Below, one piece after another: positions 1 through 12,431 of a stretch of DNA of 64,000 nt. Origin of the DNA: Nymphaea colorata (taxonomy: Eukaryota; Streptophyta; Magnoliopsida; Nymphaeales; Nymphaeaceae); contig NC_045140.1 in NCBI RefSeq assembly GCF_008831285.2, forward strand, positions 17,296,370 to 17,360,369, given 5' to 3'. The notes beneath the pieces are model-generated. The model made no database searches. It was given only the letters and a program-made list of their open reading frames with translations, and was not told the DNA's origin. The translations under genes were made by a program, and so were the position numbers. The stretch's first letter is position 1; every line of letters starts with the position of its first letter.

Positions 1-134
1 GGGCATGCCGGAAACCACAATAAGTGGGAAGGGACGGTCTCCTCCTCCTGGTTGGCGCCGGCTAGCTTCTCCGGTGATCCGCTCGTTTCGCCGGACTCTT
101 CTTCACCGACTTCTGCCACTGGAGATTCCTTCAT
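1..134 (-). CDS. Possible N-terminal exon of a gene running off the left edge
   Basis: On the minus strand an ATG at 134 opens a frame that stays open to base 1 (44 codons). It begins MKESPVAEVGEEESGETSG and continues as a Glu/Gly/Ser-rich stretch, typical of a disordered plant N-terminus. The segment is much more GC-rich than the DNA to its right. The leader upstream of the ATG (135-200, read on the minus strand) is CT-rich and carries a TTTTCAG acceptor-like site about 20-30 bases before the ATG, as in a leader with a 5' UTR intron. The protein is not recognised. An open frame of this length could arise by chance in GC-rich DNA, so this is only a candidate. An overlapping plus-strand frame (5-289) has no supporting features. 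Confidence 0.33.
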   Translation of the reverse strand, partial: MKESPVAEVGEEESGETSGSPEKLAGANQEEETVPSHLLWFPAC

Positions 135-2508
135 TTTCGCTTGATATCAGAGCTCTGAAAAGAATTTTGGTAAGAGATCTAGAGATAGAGAGAGTATGTT
201 TCTTCCACGTCTCTCTTATATGTAAGACACTTGAGTGTCATCCACTCTACTTAATATTTCTACGGCGAACATGTTTACCAGAAAATTAACAACAAAGATA
301 TAAATATCCATGATAATGAAAAAAAAAATCATATTATTGTGATGCTTAAGCCATACTTTATTAAAATTAAAAAGTCAATTAATTGCCTTTTCAGTTTTTT
401 TTTTTTAACCAAGAAAATCCTATTTATGCGTTAGAAAAAGTAGTACATTGTTTGTTAATGTCATCCAACTAGGAAAAGATTTCGTATCACCTCGAATTTG
501 AGAAAGAATACAATCAACTACGAAACATCCAAAAGAAACGAAAAGTCGTTCTCTATTCAAAATTCATGTTTTAAATTTTGTATTTTAGAGAATTAAAACC
601 CATTCACATGGTTAGATTTTTCGAAAGTAATATCACAACACTTACAAATGGTTTTATATTGAAAGAATGAATTACATAGTGGACAATGATGTTAAAATTT
701 AAGATTTATTCGTTAAAAATAATCATTAAGTTTATCACAGAGTTGGCAATGATTTATGATCCTTTTATCATGATTTCTTAAAGTTTAGTCATCCAACGCA
801 TCCGGCAGCATTAACTTATATATATATATATATAGGTGTGAATTACTTGATCGGCATTTTGAAGAAACCAGTCACTACTAGTTTTTTACATAACTCATTT
901 TCTCGTGGTTAAGTGAATCATATGGACGTGATAACCATAACGTTATAAGTTCATTTGAAAATAAGATCTTTAGAGTGCATATCTTAGATATCATAAAAGC
1001 TCACATCTTAGATATCGGAACTTTTGAAACTTAATTTATATTGATTTTCGTAGTTTTAAGCAGGACGGCCACATCTAACGATGGTTAAAGAAAAAGAGTA
1101 AAAATACGTGACTACTTTTATTTTATGCACCAAAATCTTATTTTCACTTGTAATTTTGAAATTTTTATTTTTTAAAACATGTAAACTTGGCATGTCCGGC
1201 CACATTTGCATGAGAAGTGGTTTGGCGTAGATCTGAAAATCATTGAGCAAATGATTAACCGGAGAATAACAATTCTCGCCGACATACTTGCGTGAGGTGA
1301 GACAAAAAAAAAAAAAGGAGAAAATGGGTCGGTTTCTTCGCAATTTGCAACTTGGATCCGACCCGTATTATTATGGTCCCTAGAACCATGTATCGGTCGC
1401 CGGTTGCCCCTTTTTGGATTTGGTTCCTCGTTCGGTTATGCTGGTTTGGATCCGCCTAAACCACATGGACGTGCACAAAAATTTTGCTTGTTCCGAGCAC
1501 CAAACCAAACAAGCTGCGTGTCGTTATCTTTTCTTGGATCCAAATATGATCTGGATCTGTACCTGTGTGGATCCAACTGAAAGTGAAGTTTGGATTGCAC
1601 CTTGGATCCACAGGCAAATGATTGTCCGGTGCTCCTTTTGTGGGCCTACATATTAATTTCGTGCTCGCAATCGGATTCCATTAATTTTCAAAACTACCTC
1701 CAAATTATTTTGCACGGTCATATGCCGAAGAATATTCTCTAAAAAATTTCAAATAATATCGAAGGAAATTGAACGTTTAGATTCTGGAGGATCCAAAGAA
1801 TATGCTTTCCACTTAGATACCACCAACAAAATCTTATAATGAGAAATTCTATATTTCTTGGATAATCACTTACTTTTCCAAGTATATGGAAATTTACTTG
1901 AAAAATTACAATAAAGCACTTAAACTTTTGTGCAAATAAAAAACAGCTCTACGTCTTTGAAGGAGATCCTTAAAGAGTCTTCTTCATTGATTGAAGCGGA
2001 TTGTTTGTTACGTGCTTTTACCTGCGATGGTAAAATGTCTCAATCACTCTTGACGACACAAGCGTTTAATGACCAGATATATGTTATTGTCCCTAAGAAG
2101 CAACCATATGTTATGAGTTTCAAATGACCAAAATGCCACTACTACTTAAATGGAAGACACCCTCTTTTATAAGGGCAAAGGTTGAAGCTAATTTTCCTTA
2201 CTCTGGGGAAACCGAGGAACATGTCTTCCCATGTTAGCGGCATAACATGGAAAGCATTTCTTACATGAAAAAGCCAATGGATGATGTTCTTGCCTTTAAG
2301 AGATATACTTTTACAATTATACGTAAAACAATTAATGATTTTCTATAAGAAAATATCTCTTTGAGAGTTTTTCTAAACAATTGAGCAGTGATTTATTATT
2401 TGCCTAAATGCAGGCGCCTACTTATAAATTTTAGCATTTCAAATCTAACTTTGATTTTTTTTTTTTTAAATTGTGAAATCCCTTGTTAATTTCTTAAGTG
2501 TCTATTGA
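135..2508. other. Gene-free AT-rich stretch
   Basis: No coding signature, RNA gene or complete mobile element was found. A (TA)n run lies near 818-834. Around 1,350-1,640 the word GGATCC recurs several times in moderately GC-rich DNA, without a frame I can support. Confidence 0.6.
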
Positions 2509-2958
2509 TAGGGATGTCAATATATCTGCTTTAGATCAATATCTATTAAAAAAAAAAAGGATATAAAAAAACATGATGTCCAATTAGAAATCAGGTGTGA
2601 TTTAGATTTAAGAAATGACATCCGATTGAATCAATTCGGAAATACATAAACATTTGATCATATTGGTTCAAGTCAGATTTAATTTCAAATAAATGTTCTA
2701 TCTCCAAAGCCTTTACCTTTTGAAAGCAGGTTGGATTTAGTTTAAAATAACTAAAATTCCGATTCAAAATCAAATGTTAATCTAAAAATCAGGTTGTGGA
2801 ATTCGGATTGTGGAATCAAATTTCAGCTTCCAACATGGATGTACAATTTTTTGTTTGTTATATTTGAAAGGAAATTCGAATATGAATATGTGAACATCTG
2901 AAAATGCAGTTATAATTAAAAATACATCTGATTCAAGTTTGATGTGTTGACGTCCCTA
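2509..2958. mobile_element. MITE-like non-autonomous DNA element, copy 1
   Basis: The 450-base segment begins TAGGGATGTCAA and ends TTGACGTCCCTA, an inverted repeat of 12 bases with one mismatch. The interior is AT-rich and full of GATTCGAAT/GGATTTAG-type words. A second copy with the same ends lies at 5,573-5,947, and related interior sequence recurs at about 26,880-26,940 and 28,940-29,230. No coding capacity is visible. I could not find a convincing target-site duplication, so the superfamily is undetermined. Confidence 0.6.
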
Positions 2959-3444
2959 CCCGAATTATTCAGGTCTTGGAATTGCACTTTGATACTGAGA
3001 AAATGAGCCGTCATTTGATGCGACCCCATTTCCAAATTTTATTCCCATTGGGGAGTGGCGCATCAAACAGCCCCTAATGAAAAATTTTTCATGGTAGATA
3101 TGGGAAAATCACGCTGGGGATACTTCATGGTTGAGAATATCAAGTGATTGAGCACGGGACAAAGCATTGGGAGGCAAGAGGTGGGTTCACCGGTTTAGGG
3201 ACATGCGACCGAATCTTCACCGATTTTATTCTTCACTATCGAGTTGCAAAACTTTGTCTCGAGATGTATTTTCACACTTGCGCAGAATTCGTATTCCTTT
3301 TGTATGAAAGAAAAATTCTTTAATCCAGCCGTCTTGCACCGAAAAAGTTGTAAAATAATTGGAACGATACTCGGACCGCACACTATGTTCTGTCCGCGTT
3401 GCCAACGTCTCATTGACACACGTAACTCATGCTTCGGAGCTAGT

Positions 3445-3631
3445 CACCAGTGTCGGAGCCTGAAAAATTTGTTTCGCTTAGTTGGGTTTGGTGCCTATAT
3501 GAGGCATCGACATGAGTTTGGTGTAAGTGTGACATTTCACCAGTGTTGTCGGAGCCAGAAAAATTTGTTTCGCTTAGTTGGGTTTGGTGCCTATGAGGCA
3601 TCGACATGAGTTTGGTGTAAGTGTGACATTT
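3445..3631. repeat. Two-copy tandem repeat, about 93 bp unit
   Basis: Two adjacent copies (3,445-3,537 and 3,538-3,631) both start CACCAGTG, share CGGAGCC then GAAAAATTTGTTTCGC, and end GTGTGACATTT. They differ by a few substitutions and short indels, so the duplication is fairly recent. Open frames across it on either strand simply reflect the repeat. Confidence 0.85.
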
Positions 3632-3926
3632 GGGTGGACCCAAATGTTGCTCCCTCGTAATAAAGGTTTTCAGGAATGGGTGTTGGTACTGCCAGTCACT
3701 AAAAGCTTTTATCAATGGGTAGAAACTATTGATTTTTAAATCTATATTGGTAGATAAGGGTGGGCATCTGGTCGGCCCGATGTCTGAAAATAACAAAAAT
3801 CTTCTTTTTGTTATTTTCAATTTTTTTTCACTTTATAAAAGGTATTTTGATCATTACACATCTGTGTGTGCATGGAGAGGAGTGTGCGCATAACGAGCTC
3901 CACTCCACCACAGGTTTACGCAAAGG

Positions 3927-4073
3927 CAGGGGCAGAGCCAAGATTTTCTTCAGGGGTGGGCCGACAGTCAACCTCTGTCCAGTTAGGGCCAACTGAATTC
4001 AAATTCTAAAAATACATGACACAATTAAAAAATTTTATTTTTTTCAATGTTTTTTTTTCCTTTCTACCCCTGC
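3927..4073. mobile_element. Short element of the GGGGCGGAG-ended family
   Basis: The segment starts CAGGGGCAGAGCCAAG and ends CTACCCCTGC, an imperfect inverted match around an AT-rich core. It is a diverged relative of the elements at 6,581 and 6,812. It has no coding capacity. Confidence 0.45.
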
Positions 4074-5572
4074 CCATACATACAATATACAATATGGTTA
4101 ATGACAAAAGTACCCTTGTAAGTTTTTGGTAAGATAAAAATAAAAATAAAAATGATGTGAAATGACTATAAAGGACATGTTTTTATTAAATACAAAACAT
4201 CTCCCTTCTTTTACCTTTACTACGGATTTACGTACGTAGTGAAAGTTGTCCAATCATTTTTCTCTCTTGGGATGCAACTAGTTTGCTTTGTGGAGCACTT
4301 GGAAGAGGGGTTCAGATATGGTAGAACATGATTTAGTGGGTTCCCGGAAGAAGATCCATTAGTGGAAGCCCGCAAAATGGCCACGCAGAATTGCTTTGAG
4401 AAGGAATCAGAAGAGCTGGACTCAATTCGAATCGAATTTCTCACTGTAGATCAGGAAAAAAAAAGTGTAGTTGGATTTTAACAATTGTGAGATATTTCTC
4501 TACATTATTATCTCAACACAAATCTGAATGTTAGGTGAAAAGTTACTTGTTCTCTGCCCACTAGATGATTTGGAGAATACTCTGATCAGTTCCTGGATCT
4601 CAATATTGGGGCAGTTGGACTATTTGTCAGATCTCGAATCGTTGAGCACATTTCTTCTATTTATCTAAGATCTAGTTCATTTTCAGTTCTTGTTTTCTTC
4701 GTTTTGATTATGTTTGGATTTATATTAGTTGATATTTAATCCATCTTAGATCCAAGTTTGATTCGGGTATGTCTTAGATCCCCTGGGCAGATTGAAAGTT
4801 GGATCAGCTTGACTTTTATTTTATTTTGTGTTAATTTGTTGTTGTTATTTTTAAATTTGCCATTTTATTAAATAGCAGAAAGTAGCATAATTTGTAAGAT
4901 AAGTTGGTATATATCAGACAACGTATATAGTTCAGAAACAAAAACCGCACCTCTTATATTCTTGTGAAAGAATATTTAAAACAAAATATTAACATTAGAA
5001 TATGTTTATTATAATGTAAAAAACCTCTTCATTCATGTTGTTTTTAGTGGAAATCTATTGATTTTTTATGCTATTAAGAGCCGTTCAGTTTTTTATTATT
5101 ACAGAAACATAGAATTATATTTGAAAAAGTGATTAATGCACCATATGCTTCATATAAAAAGCTTCTTAAGATCATGTTTACAAGGATAGATTACAAAAAA
5201 ATGTTGTTTAACCATCAATTCTAAGGGGTCTGGTGTTTGCGTCTCGGTTAATTTTCAACCAGTGTGCTTCCATTTTAAAGGCCATTAAGAAGGGCAAAGC
5301 AAAGCCATGCGAGAGAAATTTTGGGTGAGAAATTTGTTTATGTACATAAAAGTATCTGACTGGAAAGAAAAAGAAGAGAATACTTGGGATCTATTTCAAT
5401 CACCATGGCAGAGATTTTCCTTCTTTTTTTTTCTTTTTTTTTTGGGGGTTTGAAAATCCGAATTTTCGGAATGGGGAAAATTTCTCTTCTGTTTGATGAG
5501 ATGAGAAATAGATCATACTTTTCTCCTCAAATTCTCAAGTTTCACCATTTTTTTTCCAATCTGCCCTAAAAG
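4074..5572. other. Gene-free AT-rich stretch
   Basis: Nothing supportable was seen. A 74-codon minus-strand frame at 4,220-4,444 has no recognisable motif, no partner exon and no codon bias. T-rich tracts occur near 5,420-5,445. Confidence 0.55.
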
Positions 5573-5947
5573 TAGTGATGTCAACATATCAGATTCGGAT
5601 CAAATATATCCTTATTCATATCCATTTTTTTGGAGATTTACATATTCTAATTCGGATTCGAATTCCAATAAAAAAAAGTCATATCCAAATTCGAATTTTG
5701 AACATGATTTTTTCAATTTTCAAAATTTAATAGCATTGAATACATGATGTGTCTAAAAATGAATCGGATCAGAATATGATCAGATATTTATGTATATGCG
5801 AATTCGAATCTGATCAGATGTCATTTATTAAATCTGAATCCGATTAGATTTCTTAACCGGGTATGAAGTTTTTTTTTTTTCATATCTAATTTTTTGGAAT
5901 CGGCTCCTCCTGGTATCCAATTCAAATAAGATATATTGACGTCCCTA
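5573..5947. mobile_element. MITE-like non-autonomous DNA element, copy 2
   Basis: The 375-base segment begins TAGTGATGTCAA and ends TTGACGTCCCTA, matching the ends of the 2,509-2,958 element. Its interior has the same alternating GATTCGAATC/ATATCC words. It is non-coding. The size difference from copy 1 suggests internal indels. Confidence 0.6.
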
Positions 5948-6580
5948 TGCAGAAGTACTATACAATTTGTCCCTTTGAAAGAAGCAAGTGATCCAAGAAC
6001 TACGATCTTTGACATGAAATCAATAGGCACACTAGTCTTTCACCATGCAATCTCCAACCCCATCCCCTGCTCCGACAAGTGTCACAAGTTGTGGACGACC
6101 TCGCTCGCTTCGACAAGTGTCACGATAATTGAAAGCGCTATATCTAAAACGCAGGTGTCAAAATCCTCATGGCCTGATTGAGACCACTTTATTTGTCCTA
6201 GAGGGGGAAAAGAAAAGGCAATATAAAAAAGTATCAAAACTTTTAACCAAATCTTCTAGCTAGGTGCAATAAGTTAATGGAAGAGCACATCTTTATATCC
6301 AATAAGGTGCAAGTGGAAGCAAGCATTATAACATCACCATCTACCTTTCTTGAGAATATATGTGAGGCCATTGCTTTTCATGGAGGTCGTCATCACGCGG
6401 TATCCTCTCCTTTGTCAACACCTGATCTCATGACATCTCTTTGTCACTCTTGGGCACAAGCAATTATGTGGTGACAAAGATTTAGATTCTTCATGGTTTA
6501 AAAAACAAGAAAAAGTTGAAAGAAACTACATTTATCAATGGGATATGACATATCAAAGTTTATAAAAAAGTCATTATAAT

Positions 6581-6779
6581 AGGGGCGGAGTTAGAAATTT
6601 TTGGTGAGGAAACCCAAATTATTGTTTCAAAATTTTGATAGGAGCCAAAATATCATTTTTCAAAATTTTTATGTATGATAAATGATATTTTTAATTTACA
6701 TGTAAATTTTTTAAAAAATAAAATTTTGAGGAGGGGCAGGAGCATGGCCCCTACCACGCCCTGGCACGTCTCCGCCCCT
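6581..6779. mobile_element. MITE-like element with GGGGCGGAG ends
   Basis: The segment starts AGGGGCGGAG and ends CTCCGCCCCT, a perfect 10-base inverted repeat. The core is AT-rich and palindromic in character (AAATTTTTATG / AAATTTTTTAAA). A second, shorter relative begins 33 bases further right. The family is also seen at 3,927, 9,024 and 19,471. Confidence 0.65.
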
Positions 6780-6811
6780 GAGTCCATCCCAATAATTAAG
6801 AGGTTAAAAGC

Positions 6812-6942
6812 AGAGGCGGAGCTAGGGGGATGCATTTCAATTATTTTATATAAAAATTTTGAAAATTGATATTTTAACTCCTATCAAAATTTAAAAAACT
6901 TTAGTTCAACCTCTCTCATAAAAAATTTCTAGCTTCACCCCT
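6812..6942. mobile_element. Second GGGGCGGAG-family element
   Basis: It starts AGAGGCGGAGCTAGGGGG and ends TAGCTTCACCCCT, an imperfect inverted repeat. The interior resembles that of 9,024-9,165, with shared AAAATTTTGAAA and ACCCCTA words. It is non-coding. Confidence 0.55.
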
Positions 6943-7130
6943 AGTCAAAAGATACATGAAGTTTTAAGAAAAATTAGTGTGGCTAACTCGTAATTGCACT
7001 TTTTAAAAAATGGTGGGACCCACAAGATTATGCAAAACTAGTGCTGTCAAAAGTGAGATTGACCTCCAATGAGGAAGGTGAGAATTTTGAATTTCTTTAA
7101 GAATGTGATTTGAACTGGTTAATGCAACTT

Positions 7131-7204
7131 ACCTTGAATGTGATCCAATGGATCAAACACTTTGAATACCTTGAATGTGATCCAATGGATCAAACACTTT
7201 GAAT
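7131..7204. repeat. Perfect 37-bp tandem duplication
   Basis: Two identical, directly adjacent 37-base units (7,131-7,167 and 7,168-7,204) each start ACCTTGAATGTGATCC and end CACTTTGAAT. I see no difference between the copies, so the duplication is recent. Confidence 0.95.
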
Positions 7205-9023
7205 TGAACGTCATACTATTAACTCAAGTCAGAATCTTGGAGGCATAAAGATATGGCCTAGAGGGTTTTACACCTAAAGCATTTCCTTTTTAAGCATCCT
7301 TTTTCTTGTGTATTGTAGTGCAATGGGACCCGTTTGGGTCCCTTTCCGCCCCAAACCTTTAAGGGGAAGGCCCCCATCCTTTTATTGTCAAAAAAATTGT
7401 GATAAATACTAAAAATAAAAACGGAAAACCGGTGACGTAGTTTAGAAGAGAAGTATCCCAAATGAGTGCTGCCCCGGAAGGCTTAGTAAGCAAGGCGATC
7501 ACATCGAAAAGAGAAATTAGGTGAAGCCAAACACATGCTCTTTTAAGCATATGCAACTACTCTCAATTGCTACAAGCAAGCTTTCCTTTGTTTTTAGAAA
7601 CATTTTCTGGGTGATCAGGAGGAGTATCTTATCGTTCTAGTAAGAACCAAAGGCCACGATCAACGGCTGCATCGGTGTCTGATGTGGAGCCTGAATAGGT
7701 AGGGCAGGATGCCTTCAAGTTCAATAAATCAAAAATTAGCTGCACATCAAGATATGTCATGCTCATTCCTTTCAAGTTTGAACAATCAAAAGACTCTGGT
7801 AGAACTTCCTACATCAAAGAAGAAGGAAAGAAGGTGTAAAGAGGCTTGCTTAGGAATGAACAAGAGACGAGAGAGAGAGAGAGAGACTTCTTAAAATATG
7901 TATCTGGTGACATTTTAATTGTCCTTTTTATCGGAGGTAAAATGGTTTTGTGTAAATAAGGACTGTAGTTCGTGAATTGTTTTATTAACACAAGTAATTG
8001 CTTGTAATTTCACAAACATTAGGGGGTTCCCTCTAAATACATAAAGAGGTTTTGAAATTATTTTGCGTTAAAATCAAGGAAAAGTTAGGTCGTGTTGTGT
8101 GCGAGTGTAACGAGAAGAAAAGCTTGGTTGGTGCGTTACTTTCATCACACATTTCTCTTTTCTCCCAATCATTTGCTATTATTGTTATTATGTTGATATT
8201 TTAATAAAAGATGGGCACTGTCATTAATATCGCTTTGAGTGCACTTTATGTGGAACTGCCAGTCTCACAAAATTAGTTTAATATATATGTTAATGTTTTG
8301 ATATATTTGATTGTTATACTTATAAGTGTTTTAATGAAATTAAACATATTAAATGAATGTCTCCACAAAAAAAAATTTATAGCTTTATTAGTGTCGCTTT
8401 ACCTTGTTCATATAATATAAAGCCAATACGGGTTTAATTTTTTATTGTTATTTTTAAATTAATTTAATCTATCTTATTCTCAAAAATAAAAAGTAAGCCT
8501 ATACAAACCGACACATGTTTACAGATATATTCAACCGATACGCCATGTCAGTGAACAAAATTATCGGATTTTGAAGGTCATCAGATATATATAAAAAAAA
8601 AAAAGGTTTCCCTTTGGCCAAGTGGTCAAGAGTCAAGACCTTGTCCACTTCATATCGTTTCTCATTTGAACTAACATATTACATTCTTTCGTTCATTTTC
8701 CCCTTTTGTTTCAACTAAACCTTCTACTTTTTCTTTTCCGTCTTTATTACTTTTTGTTGCTTTCCTTTATTTAGCGCGTAGTCAATTATCGCTCTTTCTC
8801 TTTGCATCTTTTACTTGCTGAAAAATCACTGTCACACTAGAATACTACCAATCCAATCTGAAAAGGTTGCAATATTTAGGACTTACGTGTTTGATAGCCT
8901 CCTTCAAATCTCATTTTCTATTTTTGAAAAATTACTTTGCATTTTCGCTTATATCCACGTATTTAATAGTATTTTTTAAAATAAAGGTCGGTGACCTATT
9001 CTCAACAAGTGTTTTACCATACA

Positions 9024-9165
9024 AATTTTAAATTTAATTAGATCTAGTTTTCAAAAATTTTAGTTTAACCTATATAAAAATTTTAAAAATTTATATTTCA
9101 ACCCTAATTAAAATTTTGAAATTATAATTTAACTCTTACGGCAAAAATTCTCTAACTCTACCCCT
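9024..9165. mobile_element. Fragment of the GGGGCGGAG-family element
   Basis: The right end, with CTCTAACTCTACCCCTAA after AT-rich AAAATTTT words, matches the right half of the 6,812-6,942 element. No left terminus is clear, so this is a fragment or strongly diverged copy. Confidence 0.4.
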
Positions 9166-10579
9166 AATCCTGATATATAGGCCAACAGGCATTTGGATGG
9201 CCCAAACTGGTGAAGTTGGTAACAATACTTTTTAAAGTTATTTAAGAATTTAAAAAAGAAACATGGTGGTGTTTGATTTGCTATCTTATTCTTGACATTG
9301 AAAGCTGCCGTAAACAGGTTTGACAGATTGTTCCGATTCCACTTCCGGATACACACTCACTATCCTTAACCTCCTTTATACCTATTTGAAAAACCATGGA
9401 TAAAAAGTCCCCGCCTACAACCGACAACCTTTTCCGTGACAAACTAAAATGGAAAATGGCACCAGTAGCATACAACTAAGTTCCCGGTTCTCCTTCCGAT
9501 AACCGAAATGATACGCTGTATCAGCTAATATGCATGAATTCCCTCGTATCGGACCTTATTTGTCATTTTCTAAATAAAAGAAAAATAATTGTTTATTGTT
9601 AGTTTATTGAAATATTGGGCGATACGGAGCTAAGCGAGCCGATGCTGGTTCAACCTGGCCTGAATCGGCTTCAATCTCGTTGCAGAGAGAAGCCGATACG
9701 CACGGGTATCAACCTAACCATAGATGGTGAATCGTGTTTGGGTTGAGGGCTCGGATCTGATTATGTAGGGCCAAAAAGAGGAACATTCCTTGCATATTTT
9801 ATCTTCCACTGAGAGTCTTGATTCCATAAAACTTCTCTTTTGTTAAAAGGAGCTTTGGTTCTGTAAGCACTTCCGCTAGGTGGAGCACATAGTCTAGATA
9901 CAGTATAAGTTCCACTGCTTTGGGTGGGTGTGCCACCATAATCACAAATATTGGCATTTAATTGATATTGATGCGTTGAAATAACTCTTTATGTACATGG
10001 AAGTCTCTAAAATTGGTTTTAATGTGGCATTCACATATTGTTTAATAGTCCTTAGGGGTAGCTAATCGTTTCATATTCATATTGTTTTTTTTAATTTGCT
10101 CCAATCTTCAAAGCATATTCATGAAATAATTTGTTACTATCGTCATTGCCACGAAAAGTTACGAACTGTTTTATGAATCTGCATTAAAATTTGTGGCAGA
10201 TTCATCTGACACTGTTACATATAGTTTCATATAGTTTCATAAATCTGTCTCAATTTAATTTTTAGGTTAGATCAACAGAACAATTTGTTAATGTTCTAAT
10301 AACAGCTTTTGAGAGTTGCTAGCAATGGTTCTCATATCATTCTTATATTATAGTCCTACACCCACTAAGGGCGTGTTTCGCAACATTAATAGCATGGTAT
10401 GGTTTCATTTATATTTTTTCTTATGAAATTTTTCAAAAGTATTTTTGCAAATTTACTGCCCCTAAAAGAGAAAAAAAAAAGCCTTTCTAATTTCAGTATA
10501 TTTTTGAAAAAAAAATGAGATGACGAATATTTAGAAGAATATACGAAATATTCCTTGGCTGAGACTCTTTTTTTTTTTA

Positions 10580-10790
10580 GTTAAAATCTGTGACGGCGAC
10601 TGCGGGCGTGACCACGCACGCTGGCTGCATGACCTGATTTCGGGTTCGGGTCGGTCAACCCGGATCTTCATACGTCCTTTATTCGGGATGACGCCCTCTC
10701 CCGGATACCCGAAGCAGCTGATGACGTCACGCACCGACCAGTCAAGCGTCACGTCCGGCCGGCCGCCGAGTCCTCTCCTGCTCTCGTCGA
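10580..10790. promoter_or_regulatory. Orphan GC-rich island with TGACG motifs
   Basis: An abruptly GC-rich block sits in AT-rich DNA. It contains the palindrome TGACGTCA at 10,722-10,729 and further TGACG/CGTCA cores on both sides, plus GTCACGTC. TGACG cores are known binding sites of plant TGA-type bZIP factors. No transcript or coding frame is evident on either side, so a regulatory role is inference; it could instead be a transposon end. Confidence 0.25.
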
Positions 10791-12369
10791 CGTAAAAGTG
10801 GGGCTATGTTTGGTAATAAAAAAAATTAAAAGTTATTTTCGGACATGAGAGAAACGGGGAAGATTTATAATTTAAAAGACAAAAAAAAAAAGATCCTTTA
10901 ATTTGGTCCATGATTTTAGCGTTATTTCAGACACCTGACCAGTGCTTATAAGGTCCTACGTTACATCGAACCGTGAATACATTGATAACCGATCTCTCAT
11001 CAGCCTGCCAACCCAAAGGATACAAATTGATTTTAACGAAAATTTGATGTCTTTTTTACTAATTGCAATAATTGCACCATGAATCTGCAAACCTTTATCT
11101 TGATATTTATAACTCAATCAAAATCCCGTCATCTCTAACCTGAGATCCATCCATTTGAAGCATAAACAGGATATTAAAATCGTGGCTTTTAAATCCTACA
11201 TTTAAATAAGGTGCAAAAGGGTTTATACATTTTAATAAATTTAATTTATGCACCAGACAGAAGTCCCATAGTTTATATAGGTCTTGTATTTACCAACTGG
11301 AAGGAGTTCACATGATCTATGGTTTAGGATCACCGGGGATCTAAGATTCATCGATAAAGAGTCGGGCTCGAGCCAGTTTGCAGCCCATGTCCACAGTCTA
11401 GACCGAACCTGACCCGGCTCGAATAATAAAATATACATAAAAATAATATTATAAGATATAAAAATATAAGATAACATATAAATATAATTAATTTTAAAAA
11501 TAATATATGTTAAAAATAATATTTTAAATAAATTATTACACTGTCTGGGACGTGCCTGGCCCAACATCCAGAGCTTGGGCCTACACCCAGGCGCGGACCG
11601 GGTACTCAACTCCATGTCTACCTTTTTTCGAAAACATGGAAAAAGATAATTTATGATGAAGGGAGATTTCGGATCCACCATCCATGGGAAACAAACGCCG
11701 CCTTACCTATTATAAAGTCAAATAGTCCCGGATTTTAAACTAGATTCAAATCCACACCATTATTCAAAATTGATAAAAACATAATATAAATATATAACTT
11801 AAAATTTTGCTATAAAATCAGTCTGTCATCAACCTTTCTTTGAAAAAAAAAAAAAAACTATCATCCAGTTGGCTAGGAGCTAGAAAGTTAATTAAAGGCC
11901 AAAACATGTGTGAAGCTGGCAAAACAAATGCATCTTGGACTTTAGACCTAATACTTTCTCATGAAAAGTTAAACAGAACGACCATAGTCCCTGAAAAGTT
12001 ATATATAAGCACAAAAACATTCGCATGAAAACAAAATTATATGATTTTTCATACTTGCATGAGAGATAGACCGAGTTATCTTGTCAAAATAATAATAATA
12101 ATAAATATTGCTATGCTTGCTTTTTACAAATAAATTAGCAGATAAGTCGTCGGCGATGATTGAGGCCACGGAAGAAGCAAGCAAGATCTATACCAGGGCC
12201 CTCTTGAAAGACTTTAAGGCCTTTGTTCTTGTCATGGCCGACAATCGCGGCCATAATTAAAGTGCTTCAGTTTTCATTAAACTCCAATCTTTGTATTGCC
12301 TCTGATTTCTTTTCCTATCATAGTTTACCAAACTCTCTCAATCACAACTTCAACCCTAATGCTCATATA

Positions 12370-12373
<4 letters not shown>

Positions 12374-12431
<58 letters not shown>
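12374..12431. repeat. Compound (TA)n(GA)n microsatellite
   Basis: A run of about 16 TA dinucleotides switches directly to about 12 GA dinucleotides. It lies in non-coding DNA. Confidence 0.95.

Noticed and set aside
8605-8660. tRNA or SINE A-box-like sequence TGGCCAAGTGGTCAAG
   Set aside because: No B box or cloverleaf follows at the right distance.
11241-11681. 146-codon minus-strand frame
   Set aside because: It runs through an AT-rich core with GC-rich flanks that looks like a small transposon; the translation is low complexity.
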